DNA of 47,773 nucleotides from a virus, in IMG/VR virus record IMGVR_UViG_3300034980_000189, positions 1-47,773 of that record. The stretch is one strand, 5' to 3'. Position 1 is the first letter of the stretch; each line of letters starts with the position of its first letter. A model generated the notes under the pieces. It did no database searches, had not been told where the DNA came from, and saw only the letters and a list, made by a program, of their open reading frames with translations. The position numbers were made by a program, and so were the translations under genes. This document shows positions 30,385-37,366 of the stretch, piece by piece.

Positions 30385-30647
30385 GCGCTGAATTTCTCCT
30401 TTAGTTCGTTGGTTAAAGTGGTCATTTCTGATTCCTCGGTCTTGTGCTTTTTCTCCATAGCTGACCCTATATGGAATCGTTTCCCATATAATCTCTGACG
30501 GCTATTAACTTGCCGTATATACTTGCTAGCACGCTTCTTGCTATTAAACTTTTTGTGTCGGTCAAAGCCAACACCCTCGCTAGCTGATACCTTTACCGAG
30601 ATGAATTTGCCATCTTTTTTAGTCTCTTGATTCTCGACAGTAATCAC
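30381..30647 (-). CDS. Unknown basic early protein, 88 aa, GTG start
   Basis: GTG 30647 overlaps the stop of the upstream 37-aa gene (GTGA). The protein has a beta-like start (KKDGKFISVKVSASEGVGF), then a very basic stretch (HKKFNSKKRASKYIRQVNSR) and a charged helix. The basic centre suggests nucleic-acid binding. It is followed by a coupled gene. Confidence 0.65.
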   Translation of the reverse strand: MITVENQETKKDGKFISVKVSASEGVGFDRHKKFNSKKRASKYIRQVNSRQRLYGKRFHIGSAMEKKHKTEESEMTTLTNELKEKFSA

Positions 30648-30757
30648 GATGTTACTCCGATGCTGATTGCTGTTAGCATAAAGGCTAAAGCTGAACCCTT
30701 CAGTATTAGTGAGGGTATAGGGTTGAAAATTAGGAAAATTCGGATTTGTTGTTTCAT
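30644..30757 (-). CDS. Small membrane protein, 37 aa
   Basis: ATG 30757 follows AGAGGTAGAA, a reasonable SD. The stop TGA overlaps the next GTG (GTGA). The product has a basic start (MKQQIRIFLIFNP) and one TM near the C-terminus (GSALAFMLTAISIGV). An opposite-strand open frame over the same DNA (30627-30869) lacks these signals and is rejected. Confidence 0.5.
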   Translation of the reverse strand: MKQQIRIFLIFNPIPSLILKGSALAFMLTAISIGVTS

Positions 30758-30767
30758 TTCTACCTCT

Positions 30768-30811
30768 AGTCTTATTATGGGTTATAGTTCCTATAAACCC
30801 ATAATTAGACT
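30768..30811. promoter_or_regulatory. Long inverted repeat at head of the left-going operon
   Basis: The arms 30768-30787 and 30791-30811 pair over 19 of 20 positions with one mismatch and one bulged base (core ATTATGGGTT / AACCCATAAT), loop of 3 nt. It lies 11 bp upstream of the first small gene of the main left-going operon. It is suitable as an operator or as a 5' mRNA-stabilising hairpin. Confidence 0.6.
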
Positions 30812-30902
30812 GAGTGGAGGTTCTGGTCTAGCTTGGCATGATGGCTTAGTCTATTCTCTTGGCTCTTAGTGAGGGCTAGAGGTCTAAATCCTAGTGTATT
30901 AG

Positions 30903-30927
30903 CTAGGTTATAGCTTGGTTATAACCT
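30903..30927. repeat. Inverted pair of the CTAGGTTATAA motif
   Basis: CTAGGTTATA (30903-30912) and its inverse TTATAACCT (30919-30927) form a hairpin or dyad. The same motif is tandemly repeated at 31567-31598 on the other side of the acidic gene. On the - strand, TATAAC here could serve as a -10 with TTTACC about 16 nt upstream. Listed as a shared regulatory motif. Confidence 0.5.
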
Positions 30928-30969
30928 GACTTTATCGAGGGTAAAGCTACCCCTCGCGGGAAATAGGGC

Positions 30970-31010
30970 AAAAAAAAACCCCGACCCTCTCCGCGAAGAG
31001 AGAGCCGAGG
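30970..31010 (-). terminator. Intrinsic terminator of the acidic-protein gene (- strand)
   Basis: On the - strand CCTCGGCTCTCTC (31010-30998) pairs with GAGAGGGTCGGGG (30991-30979): 13 bp including three G-U pairs, loop of 6 nt, followed by nine T (30978-30970). This is a clear Rho-independent terminator that separates the 95-aa gene from the rest of the left-going arm, so the two are separately transcribed. Confidence 0.88.
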
Positions 31011-31035
31011 CTCTTTCGTTAGCTAACTCTGTTAG

Positions 31036-31323
31036 CTACGCTTCGTATCTATCGAAGCCGTCGGCTTCGTACTCCCAACCTCGAGGCATAGTATCGAGCA
31101 TTGCCATCCATTCCTCGTCGGTGTCCTTCGCATGGCTTGGTGCGTTAATATCGCTCGTGAAAGCTAGGTAAGCGCTCTCGTCATGCTCTATCGTCGCGAC
31201 TCCTTCGCGTTCGATGAAGGCATCAATCAGCGAGATTTGACCCGTAGGGTCAATCGTTGCTGTTTGGGTTGGTGTTTCGTGGTTTCGTTCAACAGCTACG
31301 CTGTTGGTTTGTTGTTCAATCAT
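31036..31323 (-). CDS. Very acidic small protein in a G+C-richer island, 95 aa
   Basis: It has AAAGGAAAATGTC before the ATG. About 21 Asp/Glu against 5 Arg/Lys give a net charge near -16. The C-terminal half is the most acidic (DTDEEWMAMLDTMPRGWEYE). No known domain is recognised. The DNA is richer in G+C (64 of 120 bases in 31021-31140, about 53%) than the late genes (for example 19 of 60 in 34561-34620). Its own terminator and first position in the left-going direction suggest an immediate-early host-takeover or DNA-mimic-type protein, but that is only inference. Confidence 0.72.
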   Translation of the reverse strand: MIEQQTNSVAVERNHETPTQTATIDPTGQISLIDAFIEREGVATIEHDESAYLAFTSDINAPSHAKDTDEEWMAMLDTMPRGWEYEADGFDRYEA

Positions 31324-31566
31324 GACATTTTCCTTTGTCGTTAGTTAAGCCCCGACCCCTCGTCGAGACATGACCCTAATTTAGGTACGAACTGCAACAC
31401 ATAGCAAGGAATTTCATCACTATACCGACGGCATAGCACGAGCTAGCTTTGCTCAACCTCGACGAAAAAACCGAACTCAACGCGAAACGCATGAACCGAA
31501 CGCATATGCGTGGGGGCGCCCGTTTATAATGTACCCTCCATAGAAATTTTACACTATTTTCTAAAA

Positions 31567-31598
31567 CTAGGTTATAACTAGGTTATAACTCTTTATAA
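31567..31598 (+). repeat. Tandem 11-bp iteron-like repeats
   Basis: CTAGGTTATAA occurs at 31567-31577 and 31578-31588, followed by a degenerate third unit (CTCTTTATAA, 31589-31598). Helical-turn spacing suggests a protein-binding array. Related copies are at 30903-30927. Confidence 0.75.
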
Positions 31599-31645
31599 CT
31601 CTTCTTCTTCCTCTTCTTCTTCTACTTCTACTTCTACTTCATCTT
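31599..31645 (+). repeat. Pyrimidine-biased triplet tract (CTT/TAC repeats)
   Basis: A run built of CTT and CTA/TTC triplets covers about 45 nt. The + strand is almost all pyrimidine, with periodic A only in the right half (CTTCTACTTCTACTTC). It is non-coding here and directly follows the 11-bp repeats. It could ease duplex opening or bind a strand-specific protein. Confidence 0.7.
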
Positions 31646-31661
31646 ATATTATATTATAGCT

Positions 31662-31697
31662 AAAGAAACTTGTCAGTTTCTTTGAAGAGTGTATAAG
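31662..31697 (+). promoter_or_regulatory. Candidate late promoter with overlapping operator
   Basis: TTGTCA (31670-31675), 16 nt, TATAAG (31692-31697) is a reasonable sigma70 promoter 38 bp upstream of the first late gene. A perfect inverted repeat, AAAGAAACT-TGTC-AGTTTCTTT (31662-31683), covers the -35, an ideal position for a repressor or activator. Confidence 0.6.
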
Positions 31698-31735
31698 TTT
31701 GAAGTAACTTAGCTTACATAAATAAAGGAATTATT

Positions 31736-31936
31736 ATGCCATTTGAAATACGCGAAGGTTCTGGCTCTATATTCGAGAATGATAATAAAAAGAGCGAGAA
31801 TGCACCCGACTATACGGGAACTGTGAAGCTACATGGGGAGTTATACTCATTAGCGCTTTGGAATAAAATTGGTAAATCAGGCAGACATTATCAAAGTGTC
31901 AAGATTCAACCAAAAATGGAAAAAGCACCCTTTTAA
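31736..31936 (+). CDS. DUF736-like small protein, 66 aa
   Basis: It has the RBS AAAGGAATTATT. The sequence MPFEIREGSGSIFENDNKKS, then PDYTGTVKLHGELYSLALW and a final YQSVKIQPKMEKAPF follows the 'f.iR.gsGsiF.N..K....pdy.G.v...g..y..a.W.k' pattern of small DUF736-like proteins, probably ssDNA- or nucleic-acid-associated. It is the first gene after the candidate late promoter. Confidence 0.72.
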   Translation: MPFEIREGSGSIFENDNKKSENAPDYTGTVKLHGELYSLALWNKIGKSGRHYQSVKIQPKMEKAPF

Positions 31937-31945
31937 ATAATTGTT

Positions 31946-32194
31946 ATGATGGAACTATGGATGGAGTATGGAATAACGGGCGTGGTTGTAGCGCTCTTTG
32001 TGGGAATGATTGGCTTTCTTCAAAAAGCCTTGATGGGAAAATTGAACGAGATAGAGCAGATTTGTATAAAACTTATTGATAGATGGAATCGGTCAGACGA
32101 AGCTAGGGACAGAAGACATGAAGACCTAGTTAAAGAGATGAATGATATATCTGACGATTTAAACTGGCTTAAGGGGAAATCCGATAAATCATAG
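31946..32194 (+). CDS. Small membrane protein with coiled coil, 82 aa
   Basis: TM is at residues 8-26 (YGITGVVVALFVGMIGFLQ). It is followed by a coiled coil (GKLNEIEQICIKLIDRWN and a charged repeat with RHEDLVKEMNDISDDLNWL). It has the same TM-plus-coiled-coil architecture as the lysis-region proteins, yet lies beside the packaging genes. Function unknown. Confidence 0.65.
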   Translation: MMELWMEYGITGVVVALFVGMIGFLQKALMGKLNEIEQICIKLIDRWNRSDEARDRRHEDLVKEMNDISDDLNWLKGKSDKS

Positions 32195-32239
32195 AGTAAT
32201 AGCACAATTACTCAATATAATTCATGTTTTCAGGCGTGG

Positions 32240-32374
32240 ATGGAACTCCGCGAACTATTAGTGCCTAATCGCAAAGCTAAAGCAAGGAAAATGCTAAAAC
32301 GTAGGCTTGCGCGCGAAAATAAGCGTAGAAAACGAGAGCAAAAAAAGAGGTTAAAGCGTGAAAGTCTCCTGTAG
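32240..32374 (+). CDS. Very basic small protein, 44 aa
   Basis: ATG 32240 to TAG 32372-32374. Begins MELRELLVPNRKAKARKMLK and is then almost entirely Arg/Lys/Glu (RRLARENKRRKREQKKRLKR). It overlaps the GTG start of the next gene by 17 bp. Nucleic-acid binding is likely from charge alone. It has no classical SD, so confidence is moderate. Confidence 0.5.
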   Translation: MELRELLVPNRKAKARKMLKRRLARENKRRKREQKKRLKRESLL

Positions 32375-33200
32375 AAATAGAATTTTTGATATATATTCCT
32401 TAGAAGAGTACAATAATAGCGATTGGAAAGGTCCGTCTGCTGTTTCAAACTGGAGAAAGGCTGAAAAAGGCGATTGGGTCGTTACGAAGGATGGATTTGT
32501 GCTGGAAATCATTGGAAAGAGGAAAAGACACCCTAAAACTCATAAAAAACCCTTTTATATGTTAAAAAGCGGTTTTGGAGAGCATCCTACCTATAAAAAA
32601 AATATTTATGCCCGAGAACAGGCAGATTATGCTGATAATCAATATAAGGGTAAAAATTTAGTAAAAAGCGTCAATGCGACGACTTTGCAGCAGTCTTTTG
32701 CTGATAAATTGACAATGGATTTTAAACCAGATAATAAAGGGCAATTTAATTCTGAAGATATTGTAAATTGCTATATGTCTACATATATGGACAATAACCC
32801 TACGCAAGCTTTACGGCGGGGTACTAACTTATTGAAAAGAGATTATATTAAGGAGCGAATCAGTATGAATCTGCGCGATAAACTTATTGAACAGGGTTTG
32901 AATGATGAATATGTTGTAGAAAAGTATAAAAATCTTATAGATGGAGATACTCCACACAATACTAAGCTTCATGCATTAAATAGAGTTTCAGAATTACTTG
33001 GACACGCGGTAAAAGAAAAAGAAACTAAGAGTCAAAGCATAATAATGATAAGTGAAGGTGATAAAAAATTATTAGCTCAAGTTCGTAAAGAATTAAGTGA
33101 TAAAGAGCTTAACAAATTGATGGGGAAGGTAAAAAAAGAAGGTATAGATGGCATTGTCGAGTCAAAAAATGGTAAAAGCCCAGTACAAACTAGAGATTGA
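32358..33200 (+). CDS. Terminase small subunit-like protein, 280 aa, GTG start
   Basis: It starts with GTG inside the previous ORF. The N-terminal 90 residues are basic and not recognised. The C-terminal half has FNSEDIVNCYMSTYMDNNPT then QALRRGTNLLKRDYIKERIS and LHALNRVSELLGH, matching the small-terminase pattern (HTH-like 'N.tqA.rr...', helical oligomerisation segment, 'k..al..l.ellG'). It would recognise the packaging site and load the large subunit encoded four genes downstream. The unusual N-terminal extension could be the DNA-site reader. Confidence 0.68.
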   Translation: MKVSCRNRIFDIYSLEEYNNSDWKGPSAVSNWRKAEKGDWVVTKDGFVLEIIGKRKRHPKTHKKPFYMLKSGFGEHPTYKKNIYAREQADYADNQYKGKNLVKSVNATTLQQSFADKLTMDFKPDNKGQFNSEDIVNCYMSTYMDNNPTQALRRGTNLLKRDYIKERISMNLRDKLIEQGLNDEYVVEKYKNLIDGDTPHNTKLHALNRVSELLGHAVKEKETKSQSIIMISEGDKKLLAQVRKELSDKELNKLMGKVKKEGIDGIVESKNGKSPVQTRD

Positions 33201-33360
33201 CACAAATCAGGAAGGTGTCTTGGTTTTAGATGGTAATACTTATTCTATAGATGGGGACGTTGTTCAATTTATATCAGATATTATGGAAGAATTAAAAGAT
33301 TTGCGAAATAAGGTTGATGTGTACGAAAATAAAATAATATTAATACAGGGAGAAGCCTAA
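33148..33360 (+). CDS. Small protein of unknown function, 70 aa
   Basis: ATG 33148 has AGAAGG at good spacing; ATG 33169 (63 aa) is an alternative. It overlaps the preceding gene by 53 bp. A beta-like first half (YKLEIDTNQEGVLVLDGNTY) is followed by a coiled coil (DIMEELKDLRNKVDVYENK). It ends in TAATG overlap with the next ORF. The role is unclear. Confidence 0.6.
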   Translation: MALSSQKMVKAQYKLEIDTNQEGVLVLDGNTYSIDGDVVQFISDIMEELKDLRNKVDVYENKIILIQGEA

Positions 33361-33488
33361 TGTCTAAGTATGGAACAGGAGCGTCTAAATATTCCGATGG
33401 AAGCTCAAAATTAAAAAATACATTAAAACGGACTAAGAAATGGAAAACAAAAAAGAAAAAGGCATCAACGAAGAAATCAAAAAAATGA
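33360..33488 (+). CDS. Lys-rich small protein, 42 aa
   Basis: The ATG is in the TAATG overlap with the previous stop and TGA is at 33486-33488. Product MSKYGTGASKYSDGSSKLKN followed by a Lys/Thr-rich tail (KKWKTKKKKASTKKSKK) resembles small virion or DNA-condensing tails. It overlaps the next gene by 49 bp. Supported by coupling, but composition bias calls for caution. Confidence 0.45.
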   Translation: MSKYGTGASKYSDGSSKLKNTLKRTKKWKTKKKKASTKKSKK

Positions 33489-33649
33489 TTTCCGATAGAT
33501 TAGATTTTGGACAAGGTAAATATAATCAAGATGTACCAATAAATGACAATAGGGACTTTACACAAGAGGCTCTAGAGGAATTACTTGATGGTTGTGTATA
33601 TCTAGCTGCGGAAATATTGAGATTGAAAAATAATAAGGACAATGGTTAA
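33440..33649 (+). CDS. MazG-like/phage pyrophosphohydrolase-like small protein, 69 aa
   Basis: The key stretch ISDRLDFGQGKYNQDVPIND then FTQEALEELLDGCVYLAAEI has the 'EALEELLD..vYla' helix seen in the MazG-like/dUTPase-type all-alpha NTP pyrophosphohydrolase superfamily, and in many short phage proteins next to terminase. The usual second metal-binding helix is not evident in this short form, so catalysis is uncertain. The stop overlaps the terminase start. Confidence 0.6.
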   Translation: MENKKEKGINEEIKKMISDRLDFGQGKYNQDVPINDNRDFTQEALEELLDGCVYLAAEILRLKNNKDNG

Positions 33650-35283
33650 TGGAACTCTCGTATACCATCGAAGAAAGAGAGGCTCTACTGAAAAGAATGT
33701 ATATGGATATATTTTTTTTCGCGAGGTTTATATTAGGAGACAATGAGCAACCTATGCATTACCATATCCGAAAACCGAGTCCTCCCTTTCACAAGGAGAT
33801 AGTTAATGAGTTGCTAAAGCTCAAACGAGGGGATAAAATGGCGGTAGTAGCTCCTCGTGGACATGCTAAGTCTACATTGATTAACTTAGTATATCCATTA
33901 CATAGGATGTTGTTTGATGAAGAGAAGTTCATCTTATTAATATCAGAGTCAGAAAGACAGTCAAAATTTTACTTGGAGACATTAGGAAATGAAATTGAAC
34001 ACAATGAAAAACTCATTTATTTTTTTGGGGACAGGAGAGGAAAAACTTGGGGAAAAGAGGAAAAAGATTTTGTCACAGGCTTTGATGAAAAGGGCGAGCC
34101 AAATAGTTGGTGTAAGGTACTCGTTCGCGGAACGGGGCAAAAAGTAAGAGGTTTAAAATATGGAGCCTATAGACCAACCCTTACAGTTATTGACGATGGA
34201 GAGGGTGAAAAGAACACAGCAACAGAAGCGTTGAGAGACAATTTTAGAGGATGGTTGAACGGAGCAGTTATAGCAGGTTCAGCAGATGCAAAATTAATTT
34301 TCATTGGAACTATCGTAGATGAGGAAAGTTACCTCAATAGAATCGCTGGTCCTTTATCTTATAATAAAAATAGAACTAGAAAAGTAAAAGGGTGGAAATC
34401 ATTATTTTATCAAGCAATCATTCAAGATACGGAGGTAGGAGAGTTCATAGCCAGCGGTAAAGAGATAAAAGATAAAAATGGCAACCCTAAAGTATTGTGG
34501 GAAGAGTATAGAGGACACGATTGGCTTGTAGCTGAGAGAGAAAGGCTAGTATCAGAGGGAGATGTAGCTTATTTTTATCAGGAATATCAAAATATACCAA
34601 TGGATGATAGTTTTCGTGTATTTAAAAAAGAAGACATGCAGTATTGGGAAGGAATTTATTCTTATAGCCAAAATCACTCTTTTGTTATCGTGGATAAGGG
34701 TGGTGAGAAAGTGGAAACCCCGATAAATGTATTTATAGGAGTAGACCCAGCGGCTAGTGAGAATGTAAAAGCAGACTATACTGTTATTATGGTGGTAGGT
34801 GTAGATAAAGAAAATAATATATATGTTCTTGACTATTTTAGAGGTCAAGTAACTCCAATGACCTGCGCTGATAAATTATTTGAAATGATGGAGTTTTATA
34901 ACCCTCGAGAAACAAAGATTGAGGAAACGGGGCATATCATGTTAAGTGAATATGTTATACAAAAATCAAAGAAAGATGGACATTTTTATAATATTAACCC
35001 TAAAAAAGCTATTAAGTCTAAGTATTATAGAATTAAACAAATGCAACCATATTTTGCATCAAAGGCAATTTTCTTAAAAGAGAATCATTGGGAATTAGAA
35101 AGTGAACTATTGAACTTTAAGGAACATGGAACATTTAAGAAGGATACTCTCGATGCATTGAGATGGGCTTTAGACGATGTTTTTGTTCCTAGAGTCAAGT
35201 ATGACGATGAGGGTAATATCCTTCAGTATCATTCTAAGGTAACTGGAATGGATTGGGAAACGGGGCAGTTAATTTATGCGTAG
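33649..35283 (+). CDS. terL: Terminase large subunit, 544 aa
   Basis: The ATPase domain has Walker A-like APRGHAKST (68-76), then ISESERQS and Walker B LTVIDDGE. The nuclease domain has FIGVDPAASENVKADYTVIM (Asp 366), KIEETGHIMLSEYVI (acidic middle residue) and a final Asp in DTLDALRWAL (502). All hallmarks of the packaging motor are intact. It should translocate and cut DNA at the portal. It is encoded directly before portal, scaffold and capsid, the standard order. Confidence 0.96.
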   Translation: MELSYTIEEREALLKRMYMDIFFFARFILGDNEQPMHYHIRKPSPPFHKEIVNELLKLKRGDKMAVVAPRGHAKSTLINLVYPLHRMLFDEEKFILLISESERQSKFYLETLGNEIEHNEKLIYFFGDRRGKTWGKEEKDFVTGFDEKGEPNSWCKVLVRGTGQKVRGLKYGAYRPTLTVIDDGEGEKNTATEALRDNFRGWLNGAVIAGSADAKLIFIGTIVDEESYLNRIAGPLSYNKNRTRKVKGWKSLFYQAIIQDTEVGEFIASGKEIKDKNGNPKVLWEEYRGHDWLVAERERLVSEGDVAYFYQEYQNIPMDDSFRVFKKEDMQYWEGIYSYSQNHSFVIVDKGGEKVETPINVFIGVDPAASENVKADYTVIMVVGVDKENNIYVLDYFRGQVTPMTCADKLFEMMEFYNPRETKIEETGHIMLSEYVIQKSKKDGHFYNINPKKAIKSKYYRIKQMQPYFASKAIFLKENHWELESELLNFKEHGTFKKDTLDALRWALDDVFVPRVKYDDEGNILQYHSKVTGMDWETGQLIYA

Positions 35284-35322
35284 TATTATATTATAATAAT
35301 TAATTAATATCTCCGATAGAAT

Positions 35323-37335
35323 ATGATTAAAATAAAAGAATTATCTCTAGAAGAACTTGATGCACGCGATATAAGAGATGAATATACTAAATATTCTTCA
35401 GATGCGTCAGATTGGCGATACCAAGTAGCAGAAGACGAAGAGTTTTTCCTTGGTATGCAATTAACAGTCAATCAAAAAGATTATTTGTTAAGTATAGGAC
35501 AGCCACCAGAGGCTAATAATAAAATAAGACCTGCCGTAGAGCAGGTTTTGGCTAATGTAGCAAGTTCATCTCCCGAATGGGACGTTATTGCAACAGGTCA
35601 AACTGATAATGATATTGCGAATGTATATAATGCTCTATTGGATAAAATATGGAACGATTCAGGCGGGGATAGACATTTTAGGAATATTTGTAGAGACTAT
35701 ATAGTTAAAGGTGTCGGGTATATGTATGTATATCCAGATTGGCAGGCAGAGCAAGGGGCTGGCGGTATTAGAATAAAAAGAATAGCCCCAGAATGTGTAT
35801 TTGTAGACCCTAACTCGACTGATTCTCATTATTCTGATGCTGGGAGTATAATTTTATCTGATTTACACACCAAAGAGTCTCTAAAAATTCATTTTCCCGA
35901 ATATGCGAAAATAATTGATGACGCAAGGGAAGATTCTGCAACTAATTTTGATTCTACAGATAAATATAATAGGGATACTAAAAGTTTACGCTCGAGCAAT
36001 ATTCCGACTGATGGACAGCCAATGGTTAGAAAATTTGTTCGCTGGTCTAAAGTTAATGTCCCAAAAGTTATGATTACTGATAATCTAACTGGTTTATATC
36101 AAATCATAGATAAAGAAGAATATAAAAAAGCTCAAAAAGAGGAAAGATATAAAGAATATTTAAAAGGTGGGCAAATATTAGAACAATTAGTCCATGAAAC
36201 TCAAATAAGAGAAACATTTGTAATTGGCGAGACTATTGTATACGATGAAGTCCTCCCAATGAATAGATACCCAATTATTCCAGCTTGCAATGAGCATAAT
36301 GGGACTCCTTATCCAGCTGGAGATGTTAGGCATGCAAAAACTCCGCAGAGAATGTTAAATCGCGTCGAAGCTTTACTTATAAGCCATGCAACAAGTACAG
36401 CAAGCTTTAAATTACTATATGAAGACGGAGCTATTGACAATGAAGAGATTGAGAAGTGGTATGTCCCGAATGCTATTATAAGAGCAAATCCCGGAGCATT
36501 AAGAGAAGGAAAAATAAAAGAATTTGCTCCTCCAGCTATTAGTGGACAATTATATAGCGAAAAACAAAGATATGAAGTAGATATAGAAACAATTTTTGGT
36601 GCTTATAAATTTCAACAGGGCAACCCTCAAGGAGCTGTTGGGACTGTAGGAGAAGCACAAATTATAGATGAAGCAGCTGCTAGAAAGCAGAATTGGAAAA
36701 TATTACCAATATATGACATGCTAACTGAAGCTGGAAGATGTGCGTCAATGTATATCCCATTTGTCTATAATAAAGGAAGAGTATTAAGAATTTTAAATCC
36801 CATCGGTACTGAAAAAGAAGTTACGATTAACACTCCCGGAATTAACAACTATACTCAAGCAGTAGAAATGCTTTATGACGTTACATCAGCTAATGTTGAT
36901 ATAAAGGTTGTAATGGGAAGCACAAGAGCAAAGACTCCAAGTGCAGACCTAGCGAGAGATATAGGATTATTGCAAGCGGGCATATATGATAAAACTCAGG
37001 TTATTATGAATATGCAAGCGGATGTTGATAAAACTGCATTAGTACAAAGAATGGGTGAGATTTCCCAGTTATCTGCTGAAAACGAACAGTTAAAACAGCA
37101 GCTAGAGAACCTATCTGGTGACCTCCAGACTAGGGAAAGGGAACTGTTCCATACCCGAATGCGCGCTGAAGTTGCAGAGGCTACAAAACCCGTTCAGAAG
37201 GCTGTAAGCAATCTGCAAGCAACCGCAAAGGCGGAACAGGATAAACAGAAGGAACTCACGCGGCAAACAGCCGATGATTTGAGTTTCATGTCAAAACAAT
37301 CTATAAACTCGGAAACCGAAGCCCCGTCAGCATAG
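35323..37335 (+). CDS. Portal protein, 670 aa
   Basis: It follows terL after a 39-bp A+T-rich gap without a clear SD. The portal pattern is visible: N-terminal DIRDEYTKYSSDASDWRYQV, then DYLLSIGQPPEANNKIRPAV and LLDKIWNDSGGDRHFRNICR, then a conserved core with NRYPIIPACNEHNGTPYPAG. The last 120 residues are a Gln/Glu-rich coiled coil (SQLSAENEQLKQQLENLSGD), plausibly a barrel extension or accessory tail. It forms the dodecameric DNA channel of the head. Confidence 0.88.
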   Translation: MIKIKELSLEELDARDIRDEYTKYSSDASDWRYQVAEDEEFFLGMQLTVNQKDYLLSIGQPPEANNKIRPAVEQVLANVASSSPEWDVIATGQTDNDIANVYNALLDKIWNDSGGDRHFRNICRDYIVKGVGYMYVYPDWQAEQGAGGIRIKRIAPECVFVDPNSTDSHYSDAGSIILSDLHTKESLKIHFPEYAKIIDDAREDSATNFDSTDKYNRDTKSLRSSNIPTDGQPMVRKFVRWSKVNVPKVMITDNLTGLYQIIDKEEYKKAQKEERYKEYLKGGQILEQLVHETQIRETFVIGETIVYDEVLPMNRYPIIPACNEHNGTPYPAGDVRHAKTPQRMLNRVEALLISHATSTASFKLLYEDGAIDNEEIEKWYVPNAIIRANPGALREGKIKEFAPPAISGQLYSEKQRYEVDIETIFGAYKFQQGNPQGAVGTVGEAQIIDEAAARKQNWKILPIYDMLTEAGRCASMYIPFVYNKGRVLRILNPIGTEKEVTINTPGINNYTQAVEMLYDVTSANVDIKVVMGSTRAKTPSADLARDIGLLQAGIYDKTQVIMNMQADVDKTALVQRMGEISQLSAENEQLKQQLENLSGDLQTRERELFHTRMRAEVAEATKPVQKAVSNLQATAKAEQDKQKELTRQTADDLSFMSKQSINSETEAPSA

Positions 37336-37366
37336 ATGGGTAACTTCAAATAGTTAGGAGCATAGA

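Larger units (their letters stand above)
31324..31735. promoter_or_regulatory. 412-bp divergent control region (candidate origin/late promoter region)
   Basis: There is no convincing gene here. The left 200 bp are G+C-richer and contain palindromes ACGCATATGCGT (31500-31511) and GGGCGCCC (31514-31521) and repeated ACCGAAC words (31479-31500). The right part is A+T-rich with tandem 11-bp repeats, a pyrimidine triplet tract and a promoter. Transcription diverges from it: the acidic gene to the left and all late genes to the right. Iteron-like repeats beside an A+T-rich stretch also fit a replication origin. Confidence 0.6.

Noticed and set aside
30627-30869. 80-codon + strand frame opposite the left-going operon
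   Set aside because: No SD; antisense to two coupled genes and across a long inverted repeat.
31359-31475. Possible 38-codon leader ORF on the - strand upstream of the acidic gene
   Set aside because: No SD and an unremarkable Ser/Cys-rich product; not supported beyond being open.
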